From: Urinicoccus massiliensis
GTDB taxonomy: Bacteria > Bacillota > Clostridia > Tissierellales > Peptoniphilaceae
NCBI RefSeq assembly: GCF_900120405.1
Contig: NZ_LT635492.1
Span: 515,478-579,477, forward strand
Direction of reading: 5' to 3'
DNA: 64,000 nt
The translations under genes were made by a program, and so were the position numbers. Of the stretch, positions 1 through 8,188 are shown piece after piece. Each line of letters opens with the position of its first letter. Position 1 is the stretch's first letter. A model generated the notes under the pieces. The model was not told the origin of the DNA and did no database searches. It saw only the letters and a program-made list of their open reading frames with translations.

Positions 1-448
1 CCATGGCTATGGAGCTGGGGCCACATCCATGGGTGGCCATAATCCCCCTACTAAAGGCATGGTAGCCCCACCGCCGGTCCCATTGGGCATAATAGGGCAA
101 GGGAGAATCCACAGAAAAATCCTGGGACGTCTTGGCCAAAGAAGGATTGTCCTCTAAAAAGCCCAAAACAAAGGGCCTAGCTTCCTTTTCACAAGCTGCA
201 AGCTTTAAGAGCTTGTCAGGTAAAACTTCCTTTTGTTGGTAAATTTTTTCTGCATCCGGGTCTTGGGAAGCCTCTTCTTGCAAAAGATTTACATAGGTCT
301 CTCTCTGGTCCAGGTCTCCCAGACTTGGGCTGGAAGATAGGGTTAAGTCCTTATTACCCAGCTTGTATTCCTGGTGGGTTGCCAGTAAAAAGCCACCGCC
401 AATAAGGAGAAGGACCAGTAGAAAAAGTCTCCTTAAAAATTTTTTCAT
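1..448 (-). CDS. C39-like secreted cysteine peptidase, 3' end cut by window
   Basis: The reading frame starts at the ATG at 446-448 behind an AGGTGAT ribosome site and runs off the left edge, so only about 149 residues are present. The N-terminus has a short basic stretch (KKFLRR) and a Leu/Gly-rich hydrophobic segment, a signal peptide or anchor, so the protein is probably exported. The last visible residues include LPYYAQWDRRWGY followed by THGCGPSSIAM. This is the usual start of the bacteriocin-processing-like C39/papain-like fold, with the catalytic Cys in HGCGPSS. The catalytic His and Asp would lie outside the window. Substrate unknown. A TATAAT with an upstream TGC (467-475) is a plausible promoter, so it is probably transcribed separately from pncA. 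Confidence 0.8.
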   Translation of the reverse strand, partial: MKKFLRRLFLLVLLLIGGGFLLATHQEYKLGNKDLTLSSSPSLGDLDQRETYVNLLQEEASQDPDAEKIYQQKEVLPDKLLKLAACEKEARPFVLGFLEDNPSLAKTSQDFSVDSPLPYYAQWDRRWGYHAFSRGIMATHGCGPSSIAM

Positions 449-466
449 ATCTATCACCTAGAAAAA

Positions 467-475
467 TTATAGCAG
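467..475 (-). promoter_or_regulatory. extended -10 promoter of the C39-like peptidase gene
   Basis: The minus strand reads TGC-TATAAT, an extended -10 element, about 20 nt upstream of the start codon at 448. No good -35 hexamer is seen 17 nt upstream, as is common for extended -10 promoters. The same TGnTATAAT form recurs at several other promoters in this window. Confidence 0.5.
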
Positions 476-528
476 GGGATTCTTAAGAAAAAATTACAGG
501 TCTTTAAAGGACTTCTTAAATTATAAAA

Positions 529-1068
529 TTATTGAACTTGGATGCCTTGGTCTAGCAAGTCTTGCAAATTTTTTTCATGGTCTTCTTGGTCAATATAGCC
601 CAAGAGATCTTTTAAGACAATGACCTCCCGGCCGGCCTTTTTAAAGTCCAAGGCCGTTTCTCTGACACAATATTCACTGGCAATCCCCGCCAGGTAAATA
701 GGCCCTTCCAGGTCATCCCGCAAGAGATGGCCCAGGTCATTTTCCGCATCAAAGGCAGAATACTCTTCCCGGTCCTTGTCCCTGCCCTTGTAGTAGGATC
801 GGTTGATATCCGCCGGATATTTTGTTTGACTAAACTTTTCATGAACCTTAGCCCCATCAGTATCAGCCACACAATGAGCTGGCCAAAGTCCCCCTTGGTC
901 CTTAAAACTACAGTGGTCTGTAGGGTGGAAGTCCAGACTATAAAAAACCTTTAAATCATCATGGTCTTTTAAAAAATCCACAATGGCATCCACAGTTTCT
1001 TCCCCATTGACTGCTGCCAGGGCACCATGGACAAAATCATTTTGACAATCGATAATTACTAAATTCAT
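529..1068 (-). CDS. pncA: nicotinamidase (isochorismatase-like hydrolase)
   Basis: A 179-residue isochorismatase-family protein. The catalytic triad fits nicotinamidase: Asp7 in VIIDCQNDF, Lys94 in SYYKGRDKD and the nucleophile Cys134 in GIASEYCVRETALD. Metal ligands are likely in the D46-F-H48 and H52 region and in WPAHC. The enzyme hydrolyses nicotinamide to nicotinate for NAD salvage. It starts at an ATG with an AGGAGG site just upstream and follows pgeF with a gap of 9 nt, so the two are co-transcribed. Length is usual for short bacterial PncA. Another amide-hydrolysing member of the superfamily cannot be excluded, but the triad and the WPAHC motif favour nicotinamidase. Confidence 0.85.
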   Translation of the reverse strand: MNLVIIDCQNDFVHGALAAVNGEETVDAIVDFLKDHDDLKVFYSLDFHPTDHCSFKDQGGLWPAHCVADTDGAKVHEKFSQTKYPADINRSYYKGRDKDREEYSAFDAENDLGHLLRDDLEGPIYLAGIASEYCVRETALDFKKAGREVIVLKDLLGYIDQEDHEKNLQDLLDQGIQVQ

Positions 1069-1077
1069 CCCATCCTC

Positions 1078-1803
1078 CTAGTCTTTCATCATAACAATCA
1101 TAGAATTTAAGCCATAGTCCGCCCCATCTCGACGGGCTGAATGAAGGTCCTTGGACCGGTAGGTCGACACCGGACAAATCTCGATTTTTTCCTTCTTGAT
1201 GCCCCCTTCTAAAAGGATGGCCTCATTGGCTCCTAAAAGGTCCAAGTGGTACTTGTCCCCCTTTTGATAAAAAAAGTCATCCCGCTTGGCAAAATCCTCA
1301 AAAGCCTGGTAGACTTCTGGCCCCACCTCGTAACTTTCCTGGTCAATACTGGGGCCGATATAGGCATAGATATCCTCCGGCGAAGAAGAAAAATCCTTGA
1401 CCATCCGGTCCAGGGCCAGAGCAGCAATCTTTCCTGCTGTCCCCCGCCAACCAGAATGGACCAGGGCCAAAACCCCCTTCTTGAGGTCATAGAGGACCAC
1501 CGGTGAACAATCTGCAAACTTCACCAATAAGGCAACTTCCTTCTTATCCGTAATTAAACCATCCGTATTGTAAAAAATTTTCCCATAGACAAAGTCCTGG
1601 CCATTTTCCCCATCACAATATTGGATATTGAGAGAATGGTCTTGGTAGCCTGTGTAAATCATCTTGGGGACAGCCCCCAGGTCATTGCACAAGTCAAAAA
1701 CATAGTGTTTGACCTTCTTGCCCTCTTTTTTATAGGACATAGAAAATTTTTTCCCACTAATATAAGTTAAAAGCCCTTGGCTTTCCAAAAGTTTTGAACG
1801 CAT
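1078..1803 (-). CDS. pgeF: peptidoglycan editing factor / multi-copper polyphenol oxidoreductase family
   Basis: A 241-residue protein of the YlmD/YfiH (DUF152) family. Diagnostic motifs are KFADCSPVVLYD, HSGWRGTAGKIAAL and SARRDGADYG near the C-terminus, which carry the conserved His/Cys metal-site residues. Members are reported as purine nucleoside phosphorylase/adenosine deaminase-like enzymes and, in E. coli, as an editing factor for muropeptide amino acids; which role applies here is not visible. It is the first gene of a pair with pncA. A TTGTTA-18-TATCAT sequence between about 1840 and 1870 may be its promoter. Confidence 0.85.
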   Translation of the reverse strand: MRSKLLESQGLLTYISGKKFSMSYKKEGKKVKHYVFDLCNDLGAVPKMIYTGYQDHSLNIQYCDGENGQDFVYGKIFYNTDGLITDKKEVALLVKFADCSPVVLYDLKKGVLALVHSGWRGTAGKIAALALDRMVKDFSSSPEDIYAYIGPSIDQESYEVGPEVYQAFEDFAKRDDFFYQKGDKYHLDLLGANEAILLEGGIKKEKIEICPVSTYRSKDLHSARRDGADYGLNSMIVMMKD

Positions 1804-1883
1804 TGTTTTCGATCCTTTCTTTACTCATTCCCTATAATGATACCCGAAAAGGGCCAGCTATAACAAGGTCTTAAAAGCTTCTT

Positions 1884-1928
1884 GTTTAATAAAATAAAGA
1901 GACAGACCCCTAAACCTGGGCCTGTCCC
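1884..1928 (-). terminator. rho-independent terminator (minus strand)
   Basis: On the minus strand a hairpin (arms at 1918-1928 and 1899-1910, GGGACAG pairing with CTGTCTC plus a C/G-rich extension) is followed by a T-rich tail, TTTATTTTATT. It lies upstream of pgeF and downstream of a short hydrophobic reading frame, so it seems to end a transcript coming from about 1947-2160. Confidence 0.65.
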
Positions 1929-1946
1929 ATTAAAAAAATCTATTTT

Positions 1947-2075
1947 CTACTTTTTTCTAGTAAAAATACTCAGTAGACCTATTGGAATAAAAAATAGAAT
2001 CCAACCCAGGACGCAGCAAATATCGATGATAAGAGCCAAAATAGCTATGAGACTTGTCTCCTCGTCCTCTTTACT
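1947..2075 (-). pseudogene. short hydrophobic reading frame without a normal start
   Basis: Between pgeF and cls, the minus strand holds a 42-codon open frame: a charged KEDEE stretch, one strongly hydrophobic helix (about 25 residues, LIIDICCVLGWILFF and more) and a basic TRKK end before TAG. A stop lies directly upstream and no ATG or GTG is in the frame; an internal TTG would give about 30 residues but lacks a ribosome site. A good terminator follows. It may be the decayed 3' end of a small membrane protein gene, or a transcript of another kind. The rest of the 392-bp gap shows nothing else clear. Confidence 0.3.
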
Positions 2076-2171
2076 TTATTCTAGCAAAGTAGATCCCCAT
2101 CTTCAATGCTCTTTTAAATCGATAGCTTGATTTTTATAACCCCCATACTATTTAGTTTCTTTATATTACAA

Positions 2172-2197
2172 AAAAACAGCCCCACAAGGGCTGTTTT
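2172..2197 (-). terminator. terminator after cls
   Basis: The minus strand carries AACAGCCC, a short loop and GGGCTGTT followed by a run of Ts, directly at the cls stop codon (2196-2198). It ends the typA-cls transcript. Confidence 0.85.
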
Positions 2198-3674
2198 ATA
2201 ATATAGGCGATAGGAGTCGGGACAGGTCTTCCCGGATCTTGGTCCAATTGGATCGTTTTTGGTAGTCTTCCCAGGTTAGGTGTTTGGAATGGGAAACGTC
2301 CATCCAAAATTTTTTCACCAATTTCCCGTTGATGTCCTCATCAAAAATAAAGGCATTCACCTCAAAATTCAAGATAAAAGACCGAATATCAAAATTGGCT
2401 GTTCCTACCGAGGAGATAAAGTCGTCCATTAAGACCACCTTGGAGTGGATAAAGCCGTCCTGGTAGAGGTAGACGTCGGCTCCTAGAGGTAGAAGGTCTC
2501 CAATAAAGGACCGGCTGGCCCAATGGACAAAGGGATGGTCCCGCTTTTGGGGTATCATAATATGGACATTTTTTCCTGCCATCAGGGCAATCTTTAGGGA
2601 GTTAAAAAGTCCTTCATCAGGAATAAAGTAGGGTGTTTGAATGTAGATATCCTGCTTGGCCCGGGTAATCATCCGGTCATAGCCGTTTCGGATGGAATCG
2701 GCGTGGCTGTCTGGCCCTGAAGAGACAATAACCAGTTCCTTGTCCCCCTTGACTGGGTAGGAAAGTTTGGTAAAGCCAATGAAGTCATCTTCATTTCCTG
2801 CAAAGCGATAGTCTAAGAAAAATCGCCATTGGAGGTCTCGAACGGCAGGGCCAACCAAGCGAAGGTGGGTATCTCGCCAATAGCCAAAGGAGGGGTTTTG
2901 GTTGATGTATTCATCCCCAACATTAAAGCCCCCTACATAGCCAATTTCATGGTCAATCACTACAATTTTCCGGTGGTTGCGGTAGTTCATATGGGTGTTG
3001 AGCCGAGGCAGGATCCCCGGAAAGAAAACGGCAATCTTGATGCCATGGGCCCTTAGCCGCCGTCGATCCTTCAGGGTGAAATTCCGTCCCCCCATACCAT
3101 CAATCAACATCAAAACCCGGACTCCCTCTTCTGCCTTTTGGATTAAAAGGTCCTGCAAGCGCCGGCCTAGGCCGTCTGACTTGAAAATATAGTATTGGAA
3201 GCAGATAAATTCTTTGGCCTCCTGGATATCCTTAATGAGTTGGTTGAACTTGTCGGGACCATTTGTAAAAATCTCTACATCATTGTCCCGGGTCAACATT
3301 TCCCTTTCCCCCCGAATGAACATTTGAAGCATGTCTTCATAGTCCCCTATCCGGGCATTGTGGTAGGTCATAGACCCCCACTTAATTTTTCTAAGCTGTC
3401 TCTTGGCCTGGCGTCTTAAATTGGTATCCACCGATTGCTTTTCAGCAAACATCTTCCGCCGGCTCATGTCCTGGCCCAAAAGTAGGTAGAGGATAAAACC
3501 AAACACAGGAAAAAAGTTCACCGTCATCACCCAAAGTAGGGTGGATGTGGGTTTCTTTCTTTCCAGAAAGATAATCACTGCACTCAAAGCTAGGTTTAAA
3601 ATAAATAAATTGGAAAAGGCCAGAAAATAGGCCCTGATTACCGAATAGGATCCACTTAGAAAATTAGTGAGCAT
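2196..3674 (-). CDS. cls: cardiolipin synthase
   Basis: A 492-residue phospholipase D-superfamily protein. Two hydrophobic segments near residues 13-35 and 42-66 form the usual membrane anchor (PLDc_N). Two HKD motifs are present: HMNYRNHRKIVVID with GGFNVGDEY, and HSKVVLMDDFISSVGTANFD. The enzyme joins two phosphatidylglycerols to give cardiolipin and glycerol at the cytoplasmic membrane. Length and layout match Bacillus/Clostridium ClsA. The ATG is preceded by AGGTGG. It follows typA by 21 nt and is probably transcribed with it. Confidence 0.93.
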   Translation of the reverse strand: MLTNFLSGSYSVIRAYFLAFSNLFILNLALSAVIIFLERKKPTSTLLWVMTVNFFPVFGFILYLLLGQDMSRRKMFAEKQSVDTNLRRQAKRQLRKIKWGSMTYHNARIGDYEDMLQMFIRGEREMLTRDNDVEIFTNGPDKFNQLIKDIQEAKEFICFQYYIFKSDGLGRRLQDLLIQKAEEGVRVLMLIDGMGGRNFTLKDRRRLRAHGIKIAVFFPGILPRLNTHMNYRNHRKIVVIDHEIGYVGGFNVGDEYINQNPSFGYWRDTHLRLVGPAVRDLQWRFFLDYRFAGNEDDFIGFTKLSYPVKGDKELVIVSSGPDSHADSIRNGYDRMITRAKQDIYIQTPYFIPDEGLFNSLKIALMAGKNVHIMIPQKRDHPFVHWASRSFIGDLLPLGADVYLYQDGFIHSKVVLMDDFISSVGTANFDIRSFILNFEVNAFIFDEDINGKLVKKFWMDVSHSKHLTWEDYQKRSNWTKIREDLSRLLSPIL

Positions 3675-3695
3675 ATGGCCACCTACCTATCTTTT

Positions 3696-5513
3696 TTACT
3701 TCCTTTTTGACGCCTTATAGCGGCTTCCTGTATCTAAAATCATTTTTCGGATTCTAAAGTCCGTAGGCGTGACTTCAATCATTTCATCATCTTCGATAAA
3801 CTCAATGGCTTGTTCCAAAGACATGAGGACTGGCGGAGACAACTTTAAGGCATCATCACTTCCGGAGGCCCGGACATTGGTTTGCTTCTTGGTCTTGGTT
3901 ACGCTGACTTCTAGGTCAATCCCCTTGGGACTTTCCCCAACAACCATGCCTTCATAGACATTTTTCCCTGGTCCGATAAACAAGTTCCCCCGTTCTTGGG
4001 CATTGTTTAGGCCATAGGCACTGGAAACTCCCGTATCATAGGAGATAATGGACCCAGTTTTCCGGGTTGGAATGTCTCCCTTGTATTTTTCATAGTCCTT
4101 AAAGACAGAGTTTAAAATCCCGCTGCCCTTGGTGTCGGTCATGAACTCTTGCCGGTAGCCAATGAGACCCCGGGCAGGAATTTCAAAAGTCAAACGAGCA
4201 TATCCCCCTGAAGGTTCTGACATGGAGAGCATTTCTCCCTTCCGGCGGCCAAGCTTTTCAATAACACTACCCACAAATTCTTGACCCACATCAATGGTTA
4301 CAAGTTCAATGGGTTCAAAGCGGGCCCCGTCTACCTCTTTAAAGAGGACCTTGGGCTTGGACACAGAAAATTCATAGCCCTCCCGGCGCATATTTTCAAT
4401 TAAGACTGACAGGTGGAGTTCCCCCCGACCGGACACCTTAAAGGAATCTGTTGTATCTCCATCTTCCACCCTTAGGCTGACATCAGTTTGCAGTTCCTTA
4501 AAGAGCCTGGACCGCAATTGTCTGGAAGTGACAAACTTCCCTTCTTGGCCAGCAAAAGGAGAATCATTGACCCGGAAGGTCATACTGATGGTGGGTTCAG
4601 AAATTTTATTAAAGGCAATGGCTTGGGGATTTTCAAGGTCCGTAATGGTATCTCCTATGGAGATGTCTTCAATCCCTGCAATGGCCACAATATTTCCGCT
4701 GGTTCCTACTTCCGCTGGGACTCTTTCCAGGCCTTCAAATTCGAAAATTCCCGTGATTTTTACCTTTTCCTTTTTTTCAGGGTGTTGGTGGTTGACAATC
4801 AGGGCCTGGTCATTGGCATGGATTGTCCCTTGGCTGATGCAGCCAATCCCAATCCGTCCCACATAGTCGTTGTAGTCGATGGTGGAAATCAAAAGGGCCA
4901 GGGGTTCGTCATCCTTGTCTTCCGGTCCAGGAATGTATTTTAAAATAGCCTCAAACAAGGGCTCCATAGTTCCTTCCCGGTCTTGGGGATCCATGCTGGC
5001 ATAGCCATTTTTGGCCGAGGCATAGATAAAGGGGAAATCCAAGGCGTGGTCATCTGCCCCCAGTTCAATAAAGAGGTCCAAAATTTCCGCTTCCACTTCA
5101 CTGGGTCTGGCCTCGGGGCGGTCGATCTTGTTCATGCAGACCAAAACAGGTAGTTTCAAGTCAAAGGCCTGCTTTAAAACAAACTTGGTTTGGGGCATGG
5201 GACCTTCATAGGCATCCACCAAGAGGACAACCCCACTTACCATCTTTAAAACCCGTTCCACTTCTCCGCCAAAATCGGCATGGCCGGGTGTATCTATAAT
5301 ATTAATCTTTGTTCCCTTGTAGTGGACAGCCGTATTTTTCGAAAGAATGGTAATCCCTCTTTCTTGTTCAATATCTCCGCTATCCATGACCCTTTCACGC
5401 ACTTGTTGGTGTTGGTGAAAGACCCCTGATTGCTTAAGCAATTGGTCTACCAGGGTTGTTTTCCCATGGTCAACATGGGCTACGATTGCGATATTTCGTA
5501 TATTTTTCGTCAT
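3696..5513 (-). CDS. typA: ribosome-associated GTPase TypA/BipA
   Basis: The open frame extends upstream, but the true start is the ATG at 5511-5513: it has an AAGAGG site and begins MTKNIRNIAIVAHVDHGKTT, the usual TypA N-terminus, giving 605 residues. G1 is AHVDHGKTT, G3 is DTPGHADFGG and G4 is NKID, followed by EF-G-like domain II, domain V and the TypA C-terminal region. TypA binds the ribosome in a GTP-dependent way and helps assembly and growth under stress. The longer 5' part codes only a low-complexity Phe-rich stretch and contains the promoter, so it is not translated. Confidence 0.95.
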   Translation of the reverse strand: MTKNIRNIAIVAHVDHGKTTLVDQLLKQSGVFHQHQQVRERVMDSGDIEQERGITILSKNTAVHYKGTKINIIDTPGHADFGGEVERVLKMVSGVVLLVDAYEGPMPQTKFVLKQAFDLKLPVLVCMNKIDRPEARPSEVEAEILDLFIELGADDHALDFPFIYASAKNGYASMDPQDREGTMEPLFEAILKYIPGPEDKDDEPLALLISTIDYNDYVGRIGIGCISQGTIHANDQALIVNHQHPEKKEKVKITGIFEFEGLERVPAEVGTSGNIVAIAGIEDISIGDTITDLENPQAIAFNKISEPTISMTFRVNDSPFAGQEGKFVTSRQLRSRLFKELQTDVSLRVEDGDTTDSFKVSGRGELHLSVLIENMRREGYEFSVSKPKVLFKEVDGARFEPIELVTIDVGQEFVGSVIEKLGRRKGEMLSMSEPSGGYARLTFEIPARGLIGYRQEFMTDTKGSGILNSVFKDYEKYKGDIPTRKTGSIISYDTGVSSAYGLNNAQERGNLFIGPGKNVYEGMVVGESPKGIDLEVSVTKTKKQTNVRASGSDDALKLSPPVLMSLEQAIEFIEDDEMIEVTPTDFRIRKMILDTGSRYKASKRK

Positions 5514-5544
5514 CAAAATCCTCTTTTCTTTTCTATCTTCAATT

Positions 5545-5553
5545 ATTATAGCA
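5545..5553 (-). promoter_or_regulatory. extended -10 promoter of typA-cls
   Basis: TGC-TATAAT on the minus strand, about 32 nt before the typA ATG at 5513. The -35 region is only T-rich. Its position confirms that the upstream part of the typA frame is leader. Confidence 0.55.
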
Positions 5554-5658
5554 GAACTTGGACAAAAGAAAAAGATGGGGGACCTATGGATTATGGGCTT
5601 TTCTTGGCTTTTTTCTCCATAGAGGAAAATTTTTCCCTTTTCAAAAAAATTTTCCCAT

Positions 5659-5687
5659 TTGACAAAAGCGATAAAAAGGATTAAGCT
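5659..5687 (+). promoter_or_regulatory. promoter of the tetR-like operon
   Basis: A perfect -35 TTGACA at 5659-5664 and a weak -10 (TAAGCT, 5682-5687) with 17-nt spacing, upstream of the TetR-type gene. A weak -10 would suit a regulated promoter. Confidence 0.5.
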
Positions 5688-5699
5688 AAAAAAAAAGAA

Positions 5700-5712
5700 T
5701 GACACAATGTCA
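5700..5712 (+). promoter_or_regulatory. candidate TetR operator
   Basis: A palindrome TGACA-CAA-TGTCA with perfect 5-nt arms lies just after the -10 region and 4-9 nt before the ribosome site of the TetR-type gene. A symmetric site in this place is the usual arrangement for an autorepressor. The match is inferred from symmetry and position only. Confidence 0.5.
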
Positions 5713-5728
5713 CTTTTAGGAGGCTTTT

Positions 5729-6286
5729 ATGGCAAAACCCACTTTTTATCAAGTCAACAAGGAAAAACAGGCAAGAATCTATGCCCTTTTAAAGGAATTT
5801 TTTGAAGAGGCCAACTTGGAAGACATCAACGTTGCTTCCATTGTGAAAAAACTCGGCATCCCTCGTGGGTCCTTCTACCAATATTTTGAAGACCTGCCCG
5901 ACTGCTATTTTACTGTTTTGAAAAAAGAAAGCGGCCCAATCCATCATGAGTTTGTCCGCCTGCTTCAAGATAACCACCAGGACCTGGATAAAACCCTCTA
6001 TGCCTACAGGGACTACCTGGTGGACCAACTTTATGATCAAAACTTAAAAAATCTCTACCGGGCCAAGTTTTTTCTCTTCGAAAACAACTTTATCTCCCAT
6101 GGTAAGGCGGCCTTGAAAAAATCCTTGGCAGAAGAAGACTACCAGCGGATGGTCTACCTCATGGCTGTCTTCCACCAACTCATTAAGGAAGCTATTACAG
6201 AAAATTACGACAAAAATCAATTTTTAACCACTTGCAACTTATATATTTTATGGTTACTAGGAGGTCTTTCCCATGCAAGTATTTGA
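5729..6286 (+). CDS. TetR/AcrR-type transcriptional regulator
   Basis: 185 residues. The N-terminal 50 or so form a TetR-type helix-turn-helix: KQARIYALLKEFFEEANLEDINVASIVKKLGIPRGSFYQYFEDLPDCY, with the typical GxPRGSFYQYF recognition helix. The rest is an unclassified ligand/dimer domain. The ATG follows an AGGAGG site. The last 14 nt overlap the next gene, which has its own AGGAGG inside this gene, so the two are translationally coupled and the membrane protein is the likely target. The palindrome at 5700-5712 suggests autoregulation. The ligand is unknown. Confidence 0.85.
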   Translation: MAKPTFYQVNKEKQARIYALLKEFFEEANLEDINVASIVKKLGIPRGSFYQYFEDLPDCYFTVLKKESGPIHHEFVRLLQDNHQDLDKTLYAYRDYLVDQLYDQNLKNLYRAKFFLFENNFISHGKAALKKSLAEEDYQRMVYLMAVFHQLIKEAITENYDKNQFLTTCNLYILWLLGGLSHASI

Positions 6287-7322
6287 ATTATTTTTTGACA
6301 GTCTCTATCTCAGCCTTGTCCTCTTTATCGGCATCCGGATGCTCTTAATCAAGGACAAGTCCGCCCCCCTTCTAGGGGCCATGACCCTGCTTTTGGGCCT
6401 GGGCGATTCCTTCCACCTCATTCCAAGAATCATCTCCCAAGTCATGGACAGCGGCTTTGACCTAAACCAAGGGGCCCTTTTCTTGGGGACCCGGGTTTCA
6501 GCCCTGACCATGTCGGTTTTCTACCTCCTCCTCTACCTTTACATCCGGAGGGAAAATCCCCAAGGCCAAAAAAATTGGAAGCCCTTAAATCTTTTCTATT
6601 ATGGATGCTTCCTGGTCCGGATTCTCACCGTCTTTTTGTCCTTTAAACAATCCCAGACCATGGACCTTATTTCCAACATTCCCTTTGTCCTTATGGGCCT
6701 GGTGGACCTTGTCCTCCTTTGGCAAGGAAGGAACAAGGCCAGCCTTGGCCACCTGGCCATTTATGTCTTCTTTAGCTTCTTCTTCTACATTCCTGTGGTT
6801 CTTTTCAAAAATACCTACCCCCTCATTGGCATGCTTATGATGCCAAAAACCGTCATGTATGTCCTAATCGTTCTGAAACTCTATAAAAACATCAAGAAGG
6901 ACTTTGTGGAAAAAGACATCATGGACTTTGCCCTTTCCTATTTATTCCTGGGAATTTTTGCCGGTGCCCTCTACCGGGAGTTGGGAAAGGTCTACCCTCT
7001 TGGCTCCTACTTTGCCCGGCTCCACCCCCACCTAATTGTCTTGGGTTTCTTAATCCTATCGATTTTTTACCTCCTACTTAGGGGAAAAAATCCGGCCCAG
7101 GACTCCCTGGAAAGGCCCCTGAGAATTTTTAATTTCGGTATCTACTTGACCTTTTCTTCCTTCTTCCTCCATGGCCTGGTGGATCCCTACGACCCCAGCT
7201 CTCTTGTCAGGGCCTGTCTTGTGGGCATGAGTGGACTGGGCCACATCCTCTTAAGTCTAGGCCTTGTCCTTCTTTCTCTCAAGGCCCTAAGGAGCCTGGA
7301 AGAAAGAGAACGCCCTGCCTAA
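6273..7322 (+). CDS. polytopic membrane protein with C-terminal DUF2871-like domain
   Basis: 349 residues with about ten hydrophobic helices. The N-terminal part (1-205) has a conserved-looking LGLGDSFHLIPRI stretch after two helices. The C-terminal part (about 215-345) resembles DUF2871: YLFLGIFAGALYRELGKVYPLG followed by ARLHPHLIVLGFLIL, in which a His pair sits in a membrane helix. In related bacteria these two halves, as far as I recall, are often separate small proteins, so this looks like a fusion. Function is unknown. A short basic/acidic tail ends the protein. It starts at the ATG behind AGGAGG within the regulator gene and is followed by a terminator. Confidence 0.75.
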   Translation: MQVFELFFDSLYLSLVLFIGIRMLLIKDKSAPLLGAMTLLLGLGDSFHLIPRIISQVMDSGFDLNQGALFLGTRVSALTMSVFYLLLYLYIRRENPQGQKNWKPLNLFYYGCFLVRILTVFLSFKQSQTMDLISNIPFVLMGLVDLVLLWQGRNKASLGHLAIYVFFSFFFYIPVVLFKNTYPLIGMLMMPKTVMYVLIVLKLYKNIKKDFVEKDIMDFALSYLFLGIFAGALYRELGKVYPLGSYFARLHPHLIVLGFLILSIFYLLLRGKNPAQDSLERPLRIFNFGIYLTFSSFFLHGLVDPYDPSSLVRACLVGMSGLGHILLSLGLVLLSLKALRSLEERERPA

Positions 7323-7334
7323 ATAAGTTGACAG

Positions 7335-7374
7335 AAAAAAAGCACTCCCCCCTTATGGGTGGAAGTGCTTTTTT
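7335..7374 (+). terminator. terminator after the tetR-like operon
   Basis: AAGCACTCCCCCC, loop TTAT, GGGTGGAAGTGCTT and a T-run on the plus strand, 13 nt after the stop codon. Confidence 0.85.
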
Positions 7375-7434
7375 CTTAAAGGGCCAATTGCCCAAGAAGT
7401 AAACTTACTCCTAAGGCCTTGCTAGTCTCCCCTT

Positions 7435-7815
7435 TTAAATTGTTTTAATGACTATGATTTCATTTCCATTTAACTGGACCCCGTCACTCAAGGCCCGGAC
7501 AATTTGTAGGCCCCGTCCATTGCACTTCATGTTCATCTCGCAATCTTCCTCAAAGTCAATTCCGGGTCCCTCATCTTGGACCTGGATCCTAAGGCAATGG
7601 CTGGAATAGTCAATTCCCAAAGATACATACTTGTCCCTATTGAGCCCATTTCCATGGATAACACCATTCATCAAGAGCTCTTGGATAATCAATTTAATAT
7701 CTAAAGATACTTCTTCATCATAAATCAAACTATGCAGCGACCGACTTGCCAAATCGACAAACTCTTTGGCACAATGAATGTCACTTGGGACTGAACCTGC
7801 AAATATGTAGTTCAT
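7435..7815 (-). CDS. RsbW/SpoIIAB-like anti-sigma factor (HATPase)
   Basis: A small GHKL ATPase, 126 residues from the ATG at 7813-7815. That start is chosen because AGGGGTGA lies 8 nt before it; a GTG three codons upstream would overlap this site. The N box is QELLMNGVIHGN, the G1 box DEGPGI and the G2 box NGRGLQIV, in the order of the RsbW/SpoIIAB kinase fold. Such proteins bind and inhibit a sigma factor or phosphorylate an anti-anti-sigma partner, but no sigma factor or STAS gene is adjacent. It is a single gene, divergent from rubredoxin. Confidence 0.8.
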   Translation of the reverse strand: MNYIFAGSVPSDIHCAKEFVDLASRSLHSLIYDEEVSLDIKLIIQELLMNGVIHGNGLNRDKYVSLGIDYSSHCLRIQVQDEGPGIDFEEDCEMNMKCNGRGLQIVRALSDGVQLNGNEIIVIKTI

Positions 7816-7943
7816 CCCCCTCACCCCTATTCATTATTAGAATCATTATTACAAATAATTGCCTTTATATTCTACCCAATAAAGCGAAAATTAAACCCTG
7901 TCTTTGAATTTCCATAAATTATCCGCCATTTTTTAATAAAGTG

Positions 7944-7972
7944 TTTACAAGATTTCCTTTTTTAGGTATCAT
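7944..7972 (+). promoter_or_regulatory. promoter of rubredoxin
   Basis: TTTACA (7944-7949), a 17-nt spacer and TATCAT (7967-7972). It lies about 50 nt upstream of the rubredoxin ATG. Confidence 0.65.
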
Positions 7973-8020
7973 AGATATATCAATAGAAAGTATTTCATCA
8001 GATGAAAGGAGAAATGAATC

Positions 8021-8182
8021 ATGCAAAAATATGAATGTCAAGCATGCGGTTATATCTATGACCCAAAGGTAGGCGACGAAGACAACGGTATTAAACCAGG
8101 TACCGCCTTCGAAGATCTTCCAGAAGATTGGGAATGCCCCCTATGCGGAGCTTCCAAAGACGAATTCGAACCAGTTGAATAA
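8021..8182 (+). CDS. rub: rubredoxin
   Basis: A 53-residue protein starting at the ATG at 8021, 9 nt after AAAGGAG. It begins [15 protein letters not shown] and has the two CxxC(G) pairs of rubredoxin, CQACG and CPLCG, that hold one iron, plus the conserved [14 protein letters not shown] stretch. Rubredoxin is a cytoplasmic one-electron carrier, in anaerobes often for superoxide reductase, rubrerythrin or flavodiiron proteins; none of these is nearby. It has its own promoter and terminator. Confidence 0.97.
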   Translation: MQKYECQACGYIYDPKVGDEDNGIKPGTAFEDLPEDWECPLCGASKDEFEPVE

Positions 8183-8188
8183 AAATTT

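Noticed and set aside
1882-2130. Plus-strand frame of 82 codons between pgeF and cls
   Set aside because: It is antisense to a terminator, lacks a ribosome site and has no protein-like pattern.
5514-5705. Longer N-terminus for TypA (64 more residues)
   Set aside because: The region holds the typA promoter, codes low-complexity Phe-rich sequence, and the usual TypA start with a ribosome site is at 5513.
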